Part shown: positions 12,613-22,739 of the stretch, piece after piece
Position numbering within the stretch: position 1 is the stretch's first letter
Layout of the letters: each line of letters starts with the position of its first letter
NCBI GenBank assembly: GCA_021613375.1
Contig: CM038709.1
Location: forward strand, 41,634,656 to 41,698,655
Reading direction: 5' to 3'
Length of the DNA stretch: 64,000 bases
Origin: Megaleporinus macrocephalus
Taxonomy: Eukaryota; Chordata; Actinopteri; Characiformes; Anostomidae
Program-made: the position numbers and the translations under genes
The notes under the pieces: generated by a model
What the model saw: the letters and a program-made list of their open reading frames with translations, nothing else
The model's database searches: none
Told to the model about the DNA's origin: nothing

Positions 12613-12860
12613 AGCGAACTAAAAATAACCAAAATAAACAGAGCCAAACCAAAAAGCATAGTCAAAACAGGCATAGAGTCAAAACCAGGCAAAGGCATAC
12701 AAAGGCAAAAAGGGGCGAGGCAAAGACAGAAGTGGAAAAACAGGCAAAAAATCAAAAAGCAGAAAGACACGACGACCAAGACAGCAAGGGCAAATCTAAA
12801 AAAGTCAAGGTACGAAAAGAAAAGAAGGTCAAAGTAGATATCAGGTATTGGGAAAATGCT
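12613..12860 (+). repeat. A-rich dispersed repeat (CAGGCAAAG / GTCAAAA words)
   Basis: Lysine- and glutamine-rich frames here come from repeated CAGGCAAA, GTCAAAA and GGCAAGG words. This sequence style is common in teleost retro-element tails. It is not convincing as a gene. Confidence 0.5.
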
Positions 12861-12948
12861 TTGCAGGCTTCAGGTAAACTGTTGCAATACTCAGCAACGA
12901 AAGAGGTAATTAGAATTCCAGCGACTCTGAGCGGGGTAGTCAACTCCC

Positions 12949-13099
12949 AGCTCCTTCAAGCGTGTCTCCCACTCCCGGAAACCACAACCCCCAGCAGGCA
13001 CCTCCGGATCACATGACAGTGTCTCTGCCATCTTATGATCCGGAGGTGTCTGCTGGAGCTTGTGGTTTCCGGGAGCGGGAGACATGCTTGAAGGAGCTG
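12949..13099. repeat. Long hairpin: 63-64 bp inverted repeat with 24 bp loop
   Basis: The left arm (12949-13011, starting CAGCTCCTTCAAGC and ending CCTCCGGATCA) is the reverse complement of the right arm (13036-13099, starting TGATCCGGAGG and ending GAAGGAGCTG) with only a few mismatches. The arms are GC-rich, in contrast to the flanks. A transcript would fold into a stable stem. It could be a foldback transposon or a recent inverted duplication. Confidence 0.9.
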
Positions 13100-13109
13100 A
13101 GGCCGCGAG

Positions 13110-13560
13110 AGGCATGACATTCAGTTGTCTGAGAGATGTAAACACATTTGAAAGGCTTTTATGTTTTTATTCTGTTTATTTTCATAACCAAACAAGGTGA
13201 GGTCTACTTTCTTTAGAAGGAATTGTTACATCGTGGAAGATTTTTAACATAAATGTTCATAGTTTTACAACCTGAGTCTCACACTTACTGGATATATCAA
13301 TATAGGGGCTAGTTTTAGATCAAGGTTAGTACAGGTGGTTAAGAGATATTGTTATTACATTTAATGACTAAGCACCAGCTAATACATTAATACAATGGAG
13401 TTTGAGATTCTAACTTGTGTTTATTAAACGTCAGAAAATGTTTTATTTTTTAAAAAGTCAAGAAATACAGTTTAAAAGACTGTTTAGCTCTGCCCAATGC
13501 TGTAGATGTTATGGACATGACGTAGCTGGTGAACAACACGCTAGAATATGTACTTACAGT
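13110..13560. other. AT-rich spacer, nothing recognised
   Basis: No recurring repeat or domain-bearing frame. Confidence 0.4.
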
Positions 13561-13572
13561 AATGCACAATGA

Positions 13573-13782
13573 CAGAAAGATGTTGTTGTTTTTGGTTGCA
13601 GTAATTGGACGTACAGTGGGACCCTTGTGCACAAACAACCCAAAAAAGACCCCCAAATATCCAGAAAGTGGTCTAAATCTGTCAACTTCAAATGGGCACA
13701 TAGGAAAGGACCGTCCTCTCACTCTCAAATTATTTGTAGCGATCATTTCATGTCTAAAGATTATCACAACTACGGAACGTAG
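13573..13782 (+). pseudogene. THAP-type (C2CH) zinc-finger domain relic
   Basis: The frame between stops at 13570 and 13780 encodes 69 residues. It includes VVFGCSN near the start, RKWSKSVNFKWA in the middle and ICSDHF near the end. This is the THAP layout: Cys near the N-terminus, a conserved Trp, then C-x2-H 46 residues after the first visible Cys, within the 35-50 spacing of the family. THAP domains bind DNA and occur in transcription factors and P-element-like transposases. Oddities: the first Cys of the C-x4-C pair is Val (13582), there is no in-frame start Met, and a stop follows at 13780. Another frame over the same DNA (13529-13795) starts with Met but has no domain. I judge it a dead gene copy or transposon relic. 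Confidence 0.6.
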
Positions 13783-14167
13783 GCTTACACAATGACTGGA
13801 TCTTAAGGTGTTCAAAAGCCTCCGTGTACGTGGAGGTAAACCAGGTAAGCCCAGTTACTGAGCCTGCTTTAGCTGATGTTAACTAACATTAGCTTCACTT
13901 GCTAAGTTCTGTGCTTAAGTTATGCTAAGCTAACATAGTTGAGTTATTAAGATTTAGAGTTGTATGAGAGCGAGTTACTCTTTGATCATATTTACTACAA
14001 TAACTGTACCTCTATATCTGAGTTTAGCTGGTTGCTAGGCTGTTATCATGAATAATGTTGGTTATTTAGCTAGATACTGTTTACACTCAGGATGAGCTGC
14101 TGTTGTGGGTGGGGTTTGACTAAAAGTATCAGGTCTAAGTGATATGGTGGTCTATTTCTACATTACA

Positions 14168-14287
14168 GCTCTTTCAGATTCAAATTCAGGAATATCATCA
14201 GAATCTGAAGAAGCAGCTCTGGAACATTCTCAGTCCCAGTTTAGGAATTTCTGTAGCGAGCTTGGGTTTTTCCATCAATTAAATTAA
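14168..14287 (+). pseudogene. Possible downstream exon of the THAP relic
   Basis: After a splice-acceptor-like TTCTACATTACAG (ends 14168), an open frame reads LSDSNSGISSESEEAALEHS and runs to a TAA at 14285. The acidic Ser/Glu-rich composition suits a linker in a nuclear protein. A donor-like CAG/GTAAGC lies at 13845 and a weaker one at 13779. Neither brings this frame into phase with the THAP frame, so the pairing is only a suggestion. Confidence 0.3.
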
Positions 14288-14424
14288 AATTAGTATTTTA
14301 AAGCAAATTAAGCAGCAAATTTCACTTCATTCAAAGTCATGTTTATTTATTTCAGAATCTAAAACAATGTGAAATCACCGGGCGTGTCCATAAGTGCTTA
14401 GCCTTTAACAGTGAGAACCATATC

Positions 14425-14944
14425 TACTCTACTGCTCAAAAGTTTGGGATAACTGTGAAGATGTCTTGTTTTTAATGGAGTATCTTCCTTCCTTAACACA
14501 ACAATGGACTGACGGATTTCTAAAGAAAGTTGTTTCTTTCTGGTCATTTTGAGTCGGTCAGCAAGCCATCAACTGCTGATGCTTCAGTACTAAACTAACC
14601 TAGAATGTTGTTCTCCCTTTTATACTCACTTATTAGTAGAATGTTTTTCAGCTGTGCATCACAATTGAGCAAGAGTGTCCTAACAACCAATTAGTCCAAT
14701 AACATCCTTAACTTGGATTGGTGGTCGTACCAGGAGATTTAGACAGAGGACTGAGAATTACTGATAATAGGACTATATGCAAAATAAGCCTCTATACAAA
14801 AATAGACTTTAATACAAACATTTTTATTCTTTAAAAATCATCTGATACACTTACATTAATTGAGAAATAGACAATATAGTTTGTGAATTGCATGAAAATT
14901 GCAAAGAAATTCTAAAGTGATTCTAAACTTTTGAGCGGTAGTGT
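14425..14944 (-). mobile_element. Tc1-derived MITE, family C, copy 1
   Basis: About 520 bp with terminal repeats CTGCTCAAAAGTTTGGGAT at the left and, inverted, CCGCTCAAAAGTTTAGAATC at the right. It matches 37673-38193 along its length in the opposite orientation. Near its left end, read on the minus strand, it keeps the start of a Tc1 transposase frame (MTRKKQLSLEIRQ...). The catalytic part is deleted, so it depends on an active relative. Confidence 0.88.
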
Positions 14945-15440
14945 ACAAACTCCATTTGTGTCTCTGATATTTTTGGGTTGATATTGTACAAAAACAGACA
15001 CAGAGACACACGTACAGGTCTGGGCACTACAGCAGTACTGACTGCTGTCACACTGGGCGGCTCTATGCTAAAACTTTGTAAGACGAGTGGATGCTTAAGT
15101 CAACAGCATGCAAATGCAAACCACTCTTATTATTTAACCTTGCACACAATGCATACGTAATGAAGCCAGAAGCCTCGAGGAGACGCCCCAAAATTGGGAA
15201 CAGTAAATCTTAAAGGCTGAGGCCTCGCCGCTGGACCTGGGCCAGAACCTGCGGCCATTACTTTGGGGTTTCTGATTTAGCGTGTTTTTCATCTTAACCC
15301 TGTGCTCTAGGAGTAGATGAATGTGTTAAAAAAGTCTGAGATTTGGGGAAAGGTTAAAACTTAAAAAAGAAAGAAAGGAGAGGAAGAAGAGATGTAAGGT
15401 GAGGAAAAAAGAAAGTAGTGAAATTTGACAGGCATCTGTT
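14945..15440. other. Unique DNA; candidate non-coding conserved block 15050-15320
   Basis: 15180-15320 is GC-richer and non-repetitive (GAGGCCTCGCC, GGCCAGAACCTGCGGCCATT). No exon features. Confidence 0.25.
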
Positions 15441-15492
15441 ACTCATCACATCAGATTCATGTGCAACATGTTCATTTGAATTTCAGAGCTAA

Positions 15493-15544
<52 letters not shown>

Positions 15545-16655
15545 GTAATGAGTGAGGTGTAGGGATGAAAGAGAAGGAGAGAGATATGAGGAGAGAGATA
15601 GAGAAGATAGAGGATGATGAGAAAGAGAGAACAACTAATTAGAGAGAGAGATGGATGAGAAGGAGAGAGATAGATAGATTGAAAGATAGATGAGCGAGGT
15701 GAGTGAGAGATAGGAGACAGAGATAGAGAGAGATATGAAAGAAAGACAAAATAGAGACACTGTAGAGTAGAGAAAATAGAGAGGGGGTGAGGCAGGGAGG
15801 AATGAAAGATTAGAGAGATGAGTGAGAGAGACAGATCGATTGGAGAAAGAGAGTGGGATGAGAGGAAGATAGATGAGTGGGACAGAATGGACAGAGATGG
15901 GGAGAGATGAGAAAGAAAGACAGATTAGAGACAGAGACAGAAAAATGAGTGAGAGAGGCAGAGGGAAGAGAAAGAGAGATAAGTGAGAGGTGGAGGCATA
16001 GGAGAGAGAGAGAGATGAGTGAGAGAGGTGGAGGGATAAGAGAGGGGGATGAGTAAGAGAAGTAGAGAGATGCGAAAGGGAGGTGAGTGAGAAAGGTGGA
16101 GGGGTGAGAGAAAGAGAGAGAGATGAGTGAGAGAGGTGGAGGCATAGGAGAGAGAGAGAGATGAGTGAGAGAGGTAGAGGGATGAGAGAGAGGGATGAGT
16201 GAGAGAGGTGGACGGATATGGAGAGTGATGAGTGAGAGAGGTGGAGGCATAGGAGAGACAGAGAGATGAGAGAGAGGTAGAGGGATGAGAGAGAGTTGAG
16301 TGAGAGAGAAAATACAGAGAATGATAAGAGAGAAAGAGAGAGATGAGTGAGAGTGGTGGAGGGATGAGAGAGAGAGAGAGAGAGAATGGTGAGGGATGCG
16401 AGAGAGAGAAATGAATGAGAGTGGTGGAGGGATGAGAGAGAAAGAGAGATGAATGAGAGTGGTGGAGAGATGAGAGAGAGAGTGCGAGTGGAGAGGTGAT
16501 AGAGAGAGAGAGAGAGAGATGAGTGAGAGTGGTGGAGGGATGAGAGAGAGAGAGATGAGTGAGAGTGGTGGAGGGATAAGAGAGAGAGAGAGAGAAAGGG
16601 TTGAGTGAGAGTGGTGGAGGGATGAGAGTGGAGAGATGTGTGTGAGAGAGAGAGA
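15441..16655. repeat. Purine-rich minisatellite
   Basis: About 1.2 kb with almost only A, G and T on the plus strand. A pure (GA)n run occupies 15497-15541. After it, variants of GAGATGAGTGAGAG and GTGGTGGAGGGATGAGAG alternate with a period of roughly 30-42 bp, and GTGGAGGCATAGGAGAG types cluster at 15.99-16.26 kb. The Pro/Ser/Thr/Leu-rich minus-strand frames of up to 350 codons (motif PSTTLTH) are repeat artefacts, since several frames are open at once and there is no domain. Confidence 0.93.
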
Positions 16656-16780
16656 CCCTGACCAGCAGGACCACCGGTTAGAACCACTGCAGCGTCTGTC
16701 TGTTACTTTTATTAGTTCTTTATAAAATAAGAGTTTAAATAAAGTCCACTGTTATTTAAAAAGTCTAAAATCTCCATCCT
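16656..16780. other. Short unique spacer
   Basis: Nothing recognised between the purine array and a (CT)n run. Confidence 0.4.
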
Positions 16781-16789
16781 TTATCTCTC

Positions 16790-16842
<53 letters not shown>

Positions 16843-16844
16843 CT
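16781..16844. repeat. (CT)n microsatellite
   Basis: About 30 CT units with one GT interruption. Confidence 0.97.
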
Positions 16845-16934
16845 CATAAACACATAACAACAACAGAGAACTAAGTGTTTCCAAGCGGTCATCATGCAGT
16901 TCACTGTGCTCTACAGGAAGAGTCCTCACTGCTT

Positions 16935-16938
<4 letters not shown>

Positions 16939-16992
<54 letters not shown>
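16939..16992. repeat. (GT)n microsatellite
   Basis: About 27 uninterrupted GT units. Confidence 0.98.
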
Positions 16993-16993
<1 letters not shown>

Positions 16994-17130
16994 AAAGCAC
17001 TTTGAGGACAGGTGGGCAGAGGAGTTTAAATGTGTGGAGTGCAGTGATGGATGGTTGCCATGGTCACTTCGGACCCATTCAGTGTCCCTCAATAACTACT
17101 GTGGCCCATCTGCAGTCCAGTACGTTGCAT

Positions 17131-17132
<2 letters not shown>

Positions 17133-17201
<69 letters not shown>
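17133..17201. repeat. (CA)n microsatellite
   Basis: About 34 uninterrupted CA units. It lies about 140 bp from an equally long (GT)n of opposite polarity, so the two could pair as a large imperfect inverted repeat. Confidence 0.98.
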
Positions 17202-17202
<1 letters not shown>

Positions 17203-17371
17203 CGTGTGTGTATATACTTTCAGCAGTTTTCAGACTTCCATCATCATCATCATCATCTCCTTCTAGACCGGAATCACAACATTTCCTGGAGTTCCTTCCT
17301 GCCTTCAGTTTGTTTTCCTCTAAACTGTATGAATGTTTTATATACTGCACTGTGTATGTTAACCTGTCCTG
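17202..17371. other. Unique spacer with (CAT)n
   Basis: Short (CAT)6 near 17238. The open frames here extend from the flanking CA and GT runs and carry no domain. Confidence 0.4.
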
Positions 17372-17493
17372 AATTCACTGTACTGTAATAAAGTAATTCA
17401 CTGTATTGTAATAAAGTAATTTACTGTATTGTAATAAAGTAATTCACTGTATTGTAATAAAGTAATTCACTGTATTGTAATTCACTGTATTGT

Positions 17494-17494
<1 letters not shown>
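17372..17494 (+). repeat. 23 bp tandem repeat carrying AATAAA
   Basis: The unit AATTCACTGTATTGTAATAA + AGT recurs at 17372, 17395, 17418 and 17441, with shortened copies after. Four units contain AATAAAG, so the array presents repeated poly(A)-signal hexamers on the plus strand. Confidence 0.92.

Positions 17495-17496
<2 letters not shown>

Positions 17497-17552
<56 letters not shown>
17497..17552. repeat. (TA)n microsatellite
   Basis: About 28 TA units directly after the 23 bp array. Confidence 0.98.
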
Positions 17553-17554
<2 letters not shown>

Positions 17555-17804
17555 GGCAGTATTATTATGCACAGTATTCACATACAGACACTGTGTTAAG
17601 CAGGCTGTTGCTGGCTCTTTAAGTTCAGGCTGAGGAAAGGACTGAGGAAAGGATAGCGCTGAGTCGACTCTATGTCGGCTCAACTGGGGAGTTGGTTTAG
17701 CGATTCTGTTTTCGGTAGAAAATAAAGTTTCTTACTCAGGATTTTTGGTTATAAAGTCAACTTTGCCTCAGCGTTCTCACTTGAACTCATATTTATGTTT
17801 ATCG
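17553..17804. other. Unassigned sequence before the hAT relic
   Basis: Mixed-composition DNA with a duplicated ACTGAGGAAAGG-like block near 17630-17650 and an AATAAAG at 17721. It may belong to the hAT element that follows or to another dead element. No matching left terminal repeat was found. Confidence 0.3.
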
Positions 17805-18033
17805 ATGGATTTATCCGGAGCGCAAACTGCAGCTACAAACAATCACTCACGTGCATCTAAAGTTGTGGAAGTATTTTACACAGAAACACAACAGTGTGGT
17901 GCTCTGTCAGCACAGTGGAGATGATCACAACAGTACAACTGCTATACACGAGACCTTGAAGCTCAAACATCCCGTAGAGCTTCATCAACACAGCAGCAGG
18001 ACAGCACCTGTTTACCTGTTTATCTTATCTTAG
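17805..18033 (+). pseudogene. BED-type zinc-finger relic of a hAT transposase
   Basis: A start codon at 17805 opens MDLSGAQTAATNNHSRASK, then the frame shifts near 17868. The shifted frame reads LWKYFTQKHNSVVLCQ, then TTAIHETLKLKHPVEL, to a stop after 18030. This is the N-terminal BED finger of hAT-family transposases: aromatic WKYF start, Cys ligand, basic KLKHP end. The second Cys of the usual C-x2-C and one of the His ligands are replaced, and the frame is broken. The protein would have bound transposon ends in the nucleus. The rest of the transposase is absent. Confidence 0.7.
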
Positions 18034-18401
18034 CAGATTATTTTAAGATTATTAACACGTGTATCATGTTTCTTTCAGTAGTAGTTTAACACTTTCTGTC
18101 ATCATTTCTCTTATTTTATTCTCTCTGCTCAACTGTGACGCCTGCAGTAACCAGATTACTAGCACTACGCCTACACTCTGTGTTGTGTGCTTCAACCAAA
18201 CATGAAATGACTGGAACTATAGTTCAGCCACCTGATTGGTTTAGGGTGGCGCTATTCTCATTCTCACTGGCTGTTTGTGTTGTCTCTCAAAACATGGACG
18301 GAACATAATTCTATCGACTTTCTATTGACTGTGTCTTATAGTGCTATCGAGGAAATGCTATTTCACAATAATTATCGTTATCGTTTTATCGCCCAGCCCT
18401 A
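18034..18401 (+). mobile_element. Remainder and right end of the hAT-type element
   Basis: The block ends at 18401. Read on the minus strand it begins TAGGGCTGGGCGATAAAACG, a terminal repeat typical of widespread fish hAT-like elements, followed by runs of (CGATAA)-like words. Together with the BED relic it marks a hAT remnant with an internal deletion. The left terminus was not found. Confidence 0.6.
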
Positions 18402-18907
18402 TGAGAAATATATGCCAGTCTATTTGAAATTGGCCATTTTCAAATATAAAATATATATTTCAGTCATATTTAAAAATATACAAGTCTGTTTTTATGCATC
18501 GTTATTGTTGCTTCTGCATACCTGCTAAAGAAATGACTGTACTGTAATGCCAACATAAATAAATGTTAAATAATTTCATATTTAAAGACATAAGTAACAA
18601 TTATAACTAGAAATGTTTACACATGTATGTATGGTCCATATTGTCACTTCTTTACACTCTTGTGTCATGTTCCATGTATTTCTGTTTGTTTTGATTGTTT
18701 GCTCCTCCTTGTCTCCACTCTCTTTTTACACCCCTCCTCTGCTCCTAGTTTGTGTCTCCTCTCTGTCCCAGGTGGTCCTAGTTTCATGTGTACTCCTATA
18801 CACACTTGTTTGTGTTTGTCTGGCATTGATGTTGTGATGTTACTTTGTTATTCTGTCATAGTGTTACTCTGTTAGTCTTATATCTGAGTTCCATATGAGC
18901 AAGTAGG

Positions 18908-18909
<2 letters not shown>
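18402..18909. other. AT-rich unique DNA
   Basis: Nothing recognised. Leu/Val/Cys-rich frames near 18.6-18.87 kb have no domain. Confidence 0.4.

Positions 18910-18976
<67 letters not shown>
18910..18976. repeat. (TA)n microsatellite
   Basis: About 32 TA units. Confidence 0.98.
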
Positions 18977-18977
<1 letters not shown>

Positions 18978-19725
18978 GTGAATTCAGAATGAGGGGTGTT
19001 AAAGTAGATCCTGCACTGATCATGTGGTTGGCTCGAAATGCCTAGAGTGCATACTCTCTAGCTCTGAGTGGGCGTGAATTGCAGTGGTGTTGAACCCTGA
19101 CTTAATCATTATGAGATGTATGGAGACTGATCTTAGACCTGCCTAAAAGGTTAGCAGTTCTGTTTTTCACTGCTGACTCCCGCGCTCTACACATGCTCCT
19201 CTGTGCCTCCGTTCCCCTCTAACATGATCTTGCTGAGCCTGTCCTGATGTAAAAGGAGGCTGTACTCGGTGTTAACATGCTCGCATACAGACATTCAAAC
19301 TAGATGCCATCTTAAGTGGTCTTAGATGACAGTATGTTCTTCTGGGCCGAAACAAAGACCTCTTTCATGCATCCGAGGAAGAGAAAAAAATCAATTACAC
19401 CTCTGCTGTGGCCTCATCCAGGGTCCATAAAACCAAAAATCAAACTTCCACAGTATAATATATACCCCAAATGGTGTTAGCCAGCCAATACGTGTTTGTT
19501 GTCTGAGGTTCACTTGCATAGCTGTATTAAAGCCGTAGCTCCAGCACAAAACAAAAGAAGTAAATGAACAAAAGAAGTTAAAAAAAACAGTGAATACTAT
19601 ATAGTGAGTTGTATATACACTAAGTTACAATGGGCATTAATACTGATCATACTAAACAGACTGGGTATTGGCCAGACATGAGCAGTGCCCTATATTTATT
19701 ATCACATCAGATTCTCTGTATTGTT
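18977..19725. other. Unique DNA, nothing recognised
   Basis: 18980-19340 is more GC-rich and non-repetitive and could hold a regulatory element. The rest is AT-rich. Confidence 0.3.
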
Positions 19726-19754
19726 ATTAATATATATATATATATTATATATAT
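19726..19754. repeat. (TA)n microsatellite, interrupted
   Basis: Two TA runs separated by TTA. Confidence 0.93.
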
Positions 19755-19756
19755 GC

Positions 19757-19900
19757 ATGGTCCATCCATACATCCATCCATTATCTTCCACTTTATCCCG
19801 CTAGTCAAGGTCATAGGGGGGCTGGAGCCAATCCCACCGTCAAAGGGGAAAAGCCAGCGTACACCATGGACTGGTTGCCAGTCCTTCGCATGGCCCCATA
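19757..19900 (+). repeat. Teleost CCATCCATT-type dispersed repeat (family J), copy 1
   Basis: CCATCCATACATCCATCCAT leads into GGGGGGCTGGAGCCAATCCC and GGACTGGTTGCCAGTCC. I know this block as a very common dispersed teleost repeat. A related copy is at 27245-27400. Confidence 0.75.
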
Positions 19901-19919
19901 TGTGAGTTATAACTAGAAA

Positions 19920-20110
19920 CTACTACCGCTACTTCTGCATTCTCTCATGTTGGACTGATGGCAGATTCAACACTCCAGTAATTCAGTACAACAATCAGTA
20001 GAAACTGGTATTACAAGACATGACACTCCGACTAGGCTGCATAGCATGCTAACTTTAGTAGATATCTCTGCAGCACGATACATAGACATCTATAAGATGC
20101 TGTCATGTAA
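19920..20110 (+). repeat. Unclassified dispersed repeat, copy 1
   Basis: CTTCTGCATTCTCTCATG, then TTGGACTGATGGCAGA, then AACTGGTATTACAAGA matches 21265-21440 in the same orientation with moderate divergence. The family is unknown. Confidence 0.7.
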
Positions 20111-20319
20111 AAGATTCAACAAATGGCACCATTTAAGGTATTAAAGTCACATGCAAAGACTCAAAAAGAGGGTGTGGCTCAATATTTAGGTCTCAAATAA
20201 CCTGCAATCAAAATAAAAGCCCCTCTTAACAAAGCATGCCAAAACAAAAGCCCTGTGACTAAGGGTTTTTTAAATTCGGTTGTACTTAACATCATCTTCA
20301 TTAAACATATTTGATACAG

Positions 20320-20321
<2 letters not shown>

Positions 20322-20412
<91 letters not shown>
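20322..20412. repeat. (TA)n(TG)n(TA)n compound microsatellite
   Basis: About 28 TA units, then about 11 TG units, then a short TA run. Confidence 0.98.
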
Positions 20413-20413
<1 letters not shown>

Positions 20414-20590
20414 CATTTTTCCATTGCCCTTGTGCAATTAAAAAGCAATGTGCAATATTTGTAAATACAATCTTAAGAGTTCTTGACTTTTTATTATTTA
20501 TATTGTATACACTGTACTGTTTATTTAGTGCCTTTCTATCCCTATGCTGCAGTAAAACATCTTATCTTATCTCTTATTAACTATTTACAA
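20413..20590 (-). repeat. LINE-tail-like dispersed repeat (family G), copy 1
   Basis: Its reverse complement (AAACAGTACAGTGTATACAA, then AAAAAGTCAAGAACTCTT, then a block ending at GCAATGG) matches 46085-46240 over about 150 bp. Both copies abut a (TA)n run. Confidence 0.75.
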
Positions 20591-21262
20591 CTATTTCATA
20601 TTTATTATTATTTAACAGAGGCTAACAGAGGTTATTTTGTGCTTAATTATTTATTATTAATTAATTTATTTTTGACCACATCATACATCTTAAAGGAGCA
20701 ATTTTTTTAAGATGACACAACTTTTCAAAATTCATATTCCAATCCATCATCTATTCTTATCATAAGAAACATCAAACTTTCATCCCTTTACTCACCAAGA
20801 CCTTCTTCAGTGGTGAAAAGCACTACAATATAACAGAGGCTAAAAAATTTAATTGTCATTTGTCAATTTTTTTTTTGTATGAATTTGAGATAATACACTC
20901 ATAGAACTAACAGGTAGGTTTATTTTTATTTATATTATTTATTTATTTATTTTTTGACCACATTATACATCTTCTTAGAAACAATTTATGAAATGACACA
21001 ACTTTTCAAATTCATATTTCAAACAACTGGAGGCAACATATCTCCAGAAGGTTCTCTGTTCCTATCGTAAAAAAATAGGAAATGTATAGTCCCTCCTTGT
21101 CCCTCTTCACACCTGACCAGTCTAGAACAAACAATATGAGTTTAGCATCAAACTTCAAACTTCATCCCTTTACTCACCAAGAGCATGTTAACATTAATTT
21201 CTTGACTTCCTTAAATGATCTAATCACGACCATAAGAGGTTTGAATACGCTGTAAGGGCAGC
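20591..21262 (+). repeat. Degenerate direct duplication (~300 bp apart)
   Basis: TTTTTGACCACATCATACAT, then ATGACACAACTTTTCAAA, then TTCATCCCTTTACTCACCAAGA at 20668-20805 recurs at 20953-21182 with an extra insert of about 90 bp in the second copy. The intervening DNA is AT-rich. Confidence 0.75.
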
Positions 21263-21440
21263 AGTGCTACTTCTTCATCCTCTTATGTTGGACTGATCGC
21301 AGACTCAATGCTACAGTGTCTCTCTATCACCTCATAAGGTCCAAACTGGTATTACGAGAGATGACAATTTGTATCTACCTGGTTAGCAAGCCAACTTCAG
21401 CAGATATCTCTTCAACATGACACCTAGACATCTGAGTAAC
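21263..21440 (+). repeat. Unclassified dispersed repeat, copy 2
   Basis: Second copy of the block at 19920-20110, in the same orientation. Together with the duplication between them, it suggests an old compound element spanning 19.9-21.4 kb. Confidence 0.65.
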
Positions 21441-22100
21441 GTCATAGTTAATTTCTTCTGTTGATAATTATAATACATTTTTTAATGAACCTGCAATGTG
21501 TTGACAGATTCCTCTTTGAATCCTCTTCTCAAGGTGCTCGCAGTCGACAGATTCATTAGCTCAGGGAAGCACAGCCCATGTTTGCACTTTGTGTGCAATT
21601 ACACATTTCCACCAGAGAGGTCGCCAAATTCACAAAACACACAAATGTAGATTTAAGACGTCTACATTAACAACAAATTAGAAGAATATGGTTAAAACTT
21701 AAGTGCGCCAAACAAAACCTTTACTATCAAAATCTAATATATAAATATAAAAAATGACACACTTGCATCAAACTGTGTGTATGTGGTTTCTGACAATGTT
21801 TGACATGCAATATTATATGTGAAGGCCAATAAAGATGGACAAAAGTGTATAGTAAGTTCAGCCAATACGCTGGCAGCTACTTCTTCCCATTTTTCTAGAT
21901 AACCGTGTGTTTTACAGCATCAGAAACTGATCAGTTCTATGAGTTTTGAGGCTATTGTGCAATGATGTAGGCGTGCAGTTAGCCTGATGCTAACTGAGTG
22001 GTTTAAACTTATATTCCCTTCATCTTGTAGCTCCAGAAGCAAACTTTGTTGCTGAACTTCAATGCTGCGTTTGGAGTACACGGGTCAATTTTTTTTGTAC
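21441..22100. other. Unique DNA; possible regulatory block at 21480-21640
   Basis: 21480-21640 is non-repetitive and moderately GC-rich. The rest is AT-rich with nothing recognised. Confidence 0.25.
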
Positions 22101-22640
22101 CAAACTTCTTAATTCAGAGGGCTAGTCTCAGCCCAGGCTAGCCCTTTGCTAGTGCTAATCCCTCCCCACCACCACCACTTTTCGTTCTGTGGTTCCCTGC
22201 CAATCACAACGTCCCACCGCTTATTTTTCTCGGGATTAAGAGCTGGCCTTTTTTCCGGTTGGCTGGACTCGCATCCATATAGCATATAGCGGCCTTCTCT
22301 TTTAATCAGGGAGGCAAAAGAGCAATCACCTACATCAGTCACTTCGGTAGGGCGGAGTTGGGTTCTTTTGGGGTGGGGGAGCGGAGAACTGCTTATTTGT
22401 ACAGGATCCCGGGACCGCTGAGGTTTATTTTAGCAGGCTGGGCGAAAAAGGCTGGAGTCAGCATGGAGGAAGCTTGGCCTGGCCTGCAATGGAGAAAGCC
22501 ATCGTCCAACAGATGGGCCTGGTGGAAAAGCAGCGAGCACGTGAGAGAGTGAGAGAAAATAAGAGTGAGCGTTGTCTTTGGGCGAGTGTGTGTATTTGAG
22601 ACAGAGGCGGTTATAGACACTGTGTCAAAACACAGCAGTT
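22101..22640. other. GC-rich unique block, candidate regulatory or exon-like DNA
   Basis: Higher GC than its surroundings, with GGTGGGGGAGCGGAG and GATCCCGGGACCGCTGAGG. Both strands have frames of 60-90 codons with no recognised domain and no good splice context. It could be conserved non-coding DNA. Confidence 0.3.
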
Positions 22641-22739
22641 TCATCGCATATCCAAATAACTGCACATCCTATTAGAAACAAGACTGAAATAAATACAGTG
22701 GCCTGTTTGGAATGACATATAAGCTCTCCATGGCATCCA

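Noticed and set aside
15635..16687. 350-codon minus-strand frame with PSTTLTH repeats
   Set aside because: It is the translation of a purine-rich minisatellite; overlapping frames are also open, with no domain or start context.
17560..17790. Possible LTR (AATAAA followed by a U5-like tail)
   Set aside because: No second copy, no TG/CA ends with duplications and no primer-binding site seen.
22109..22665. Possible exon in a GC-rich block
   Set aside because: Frames on both strands without a domain; no convincing splice sites around any of them.
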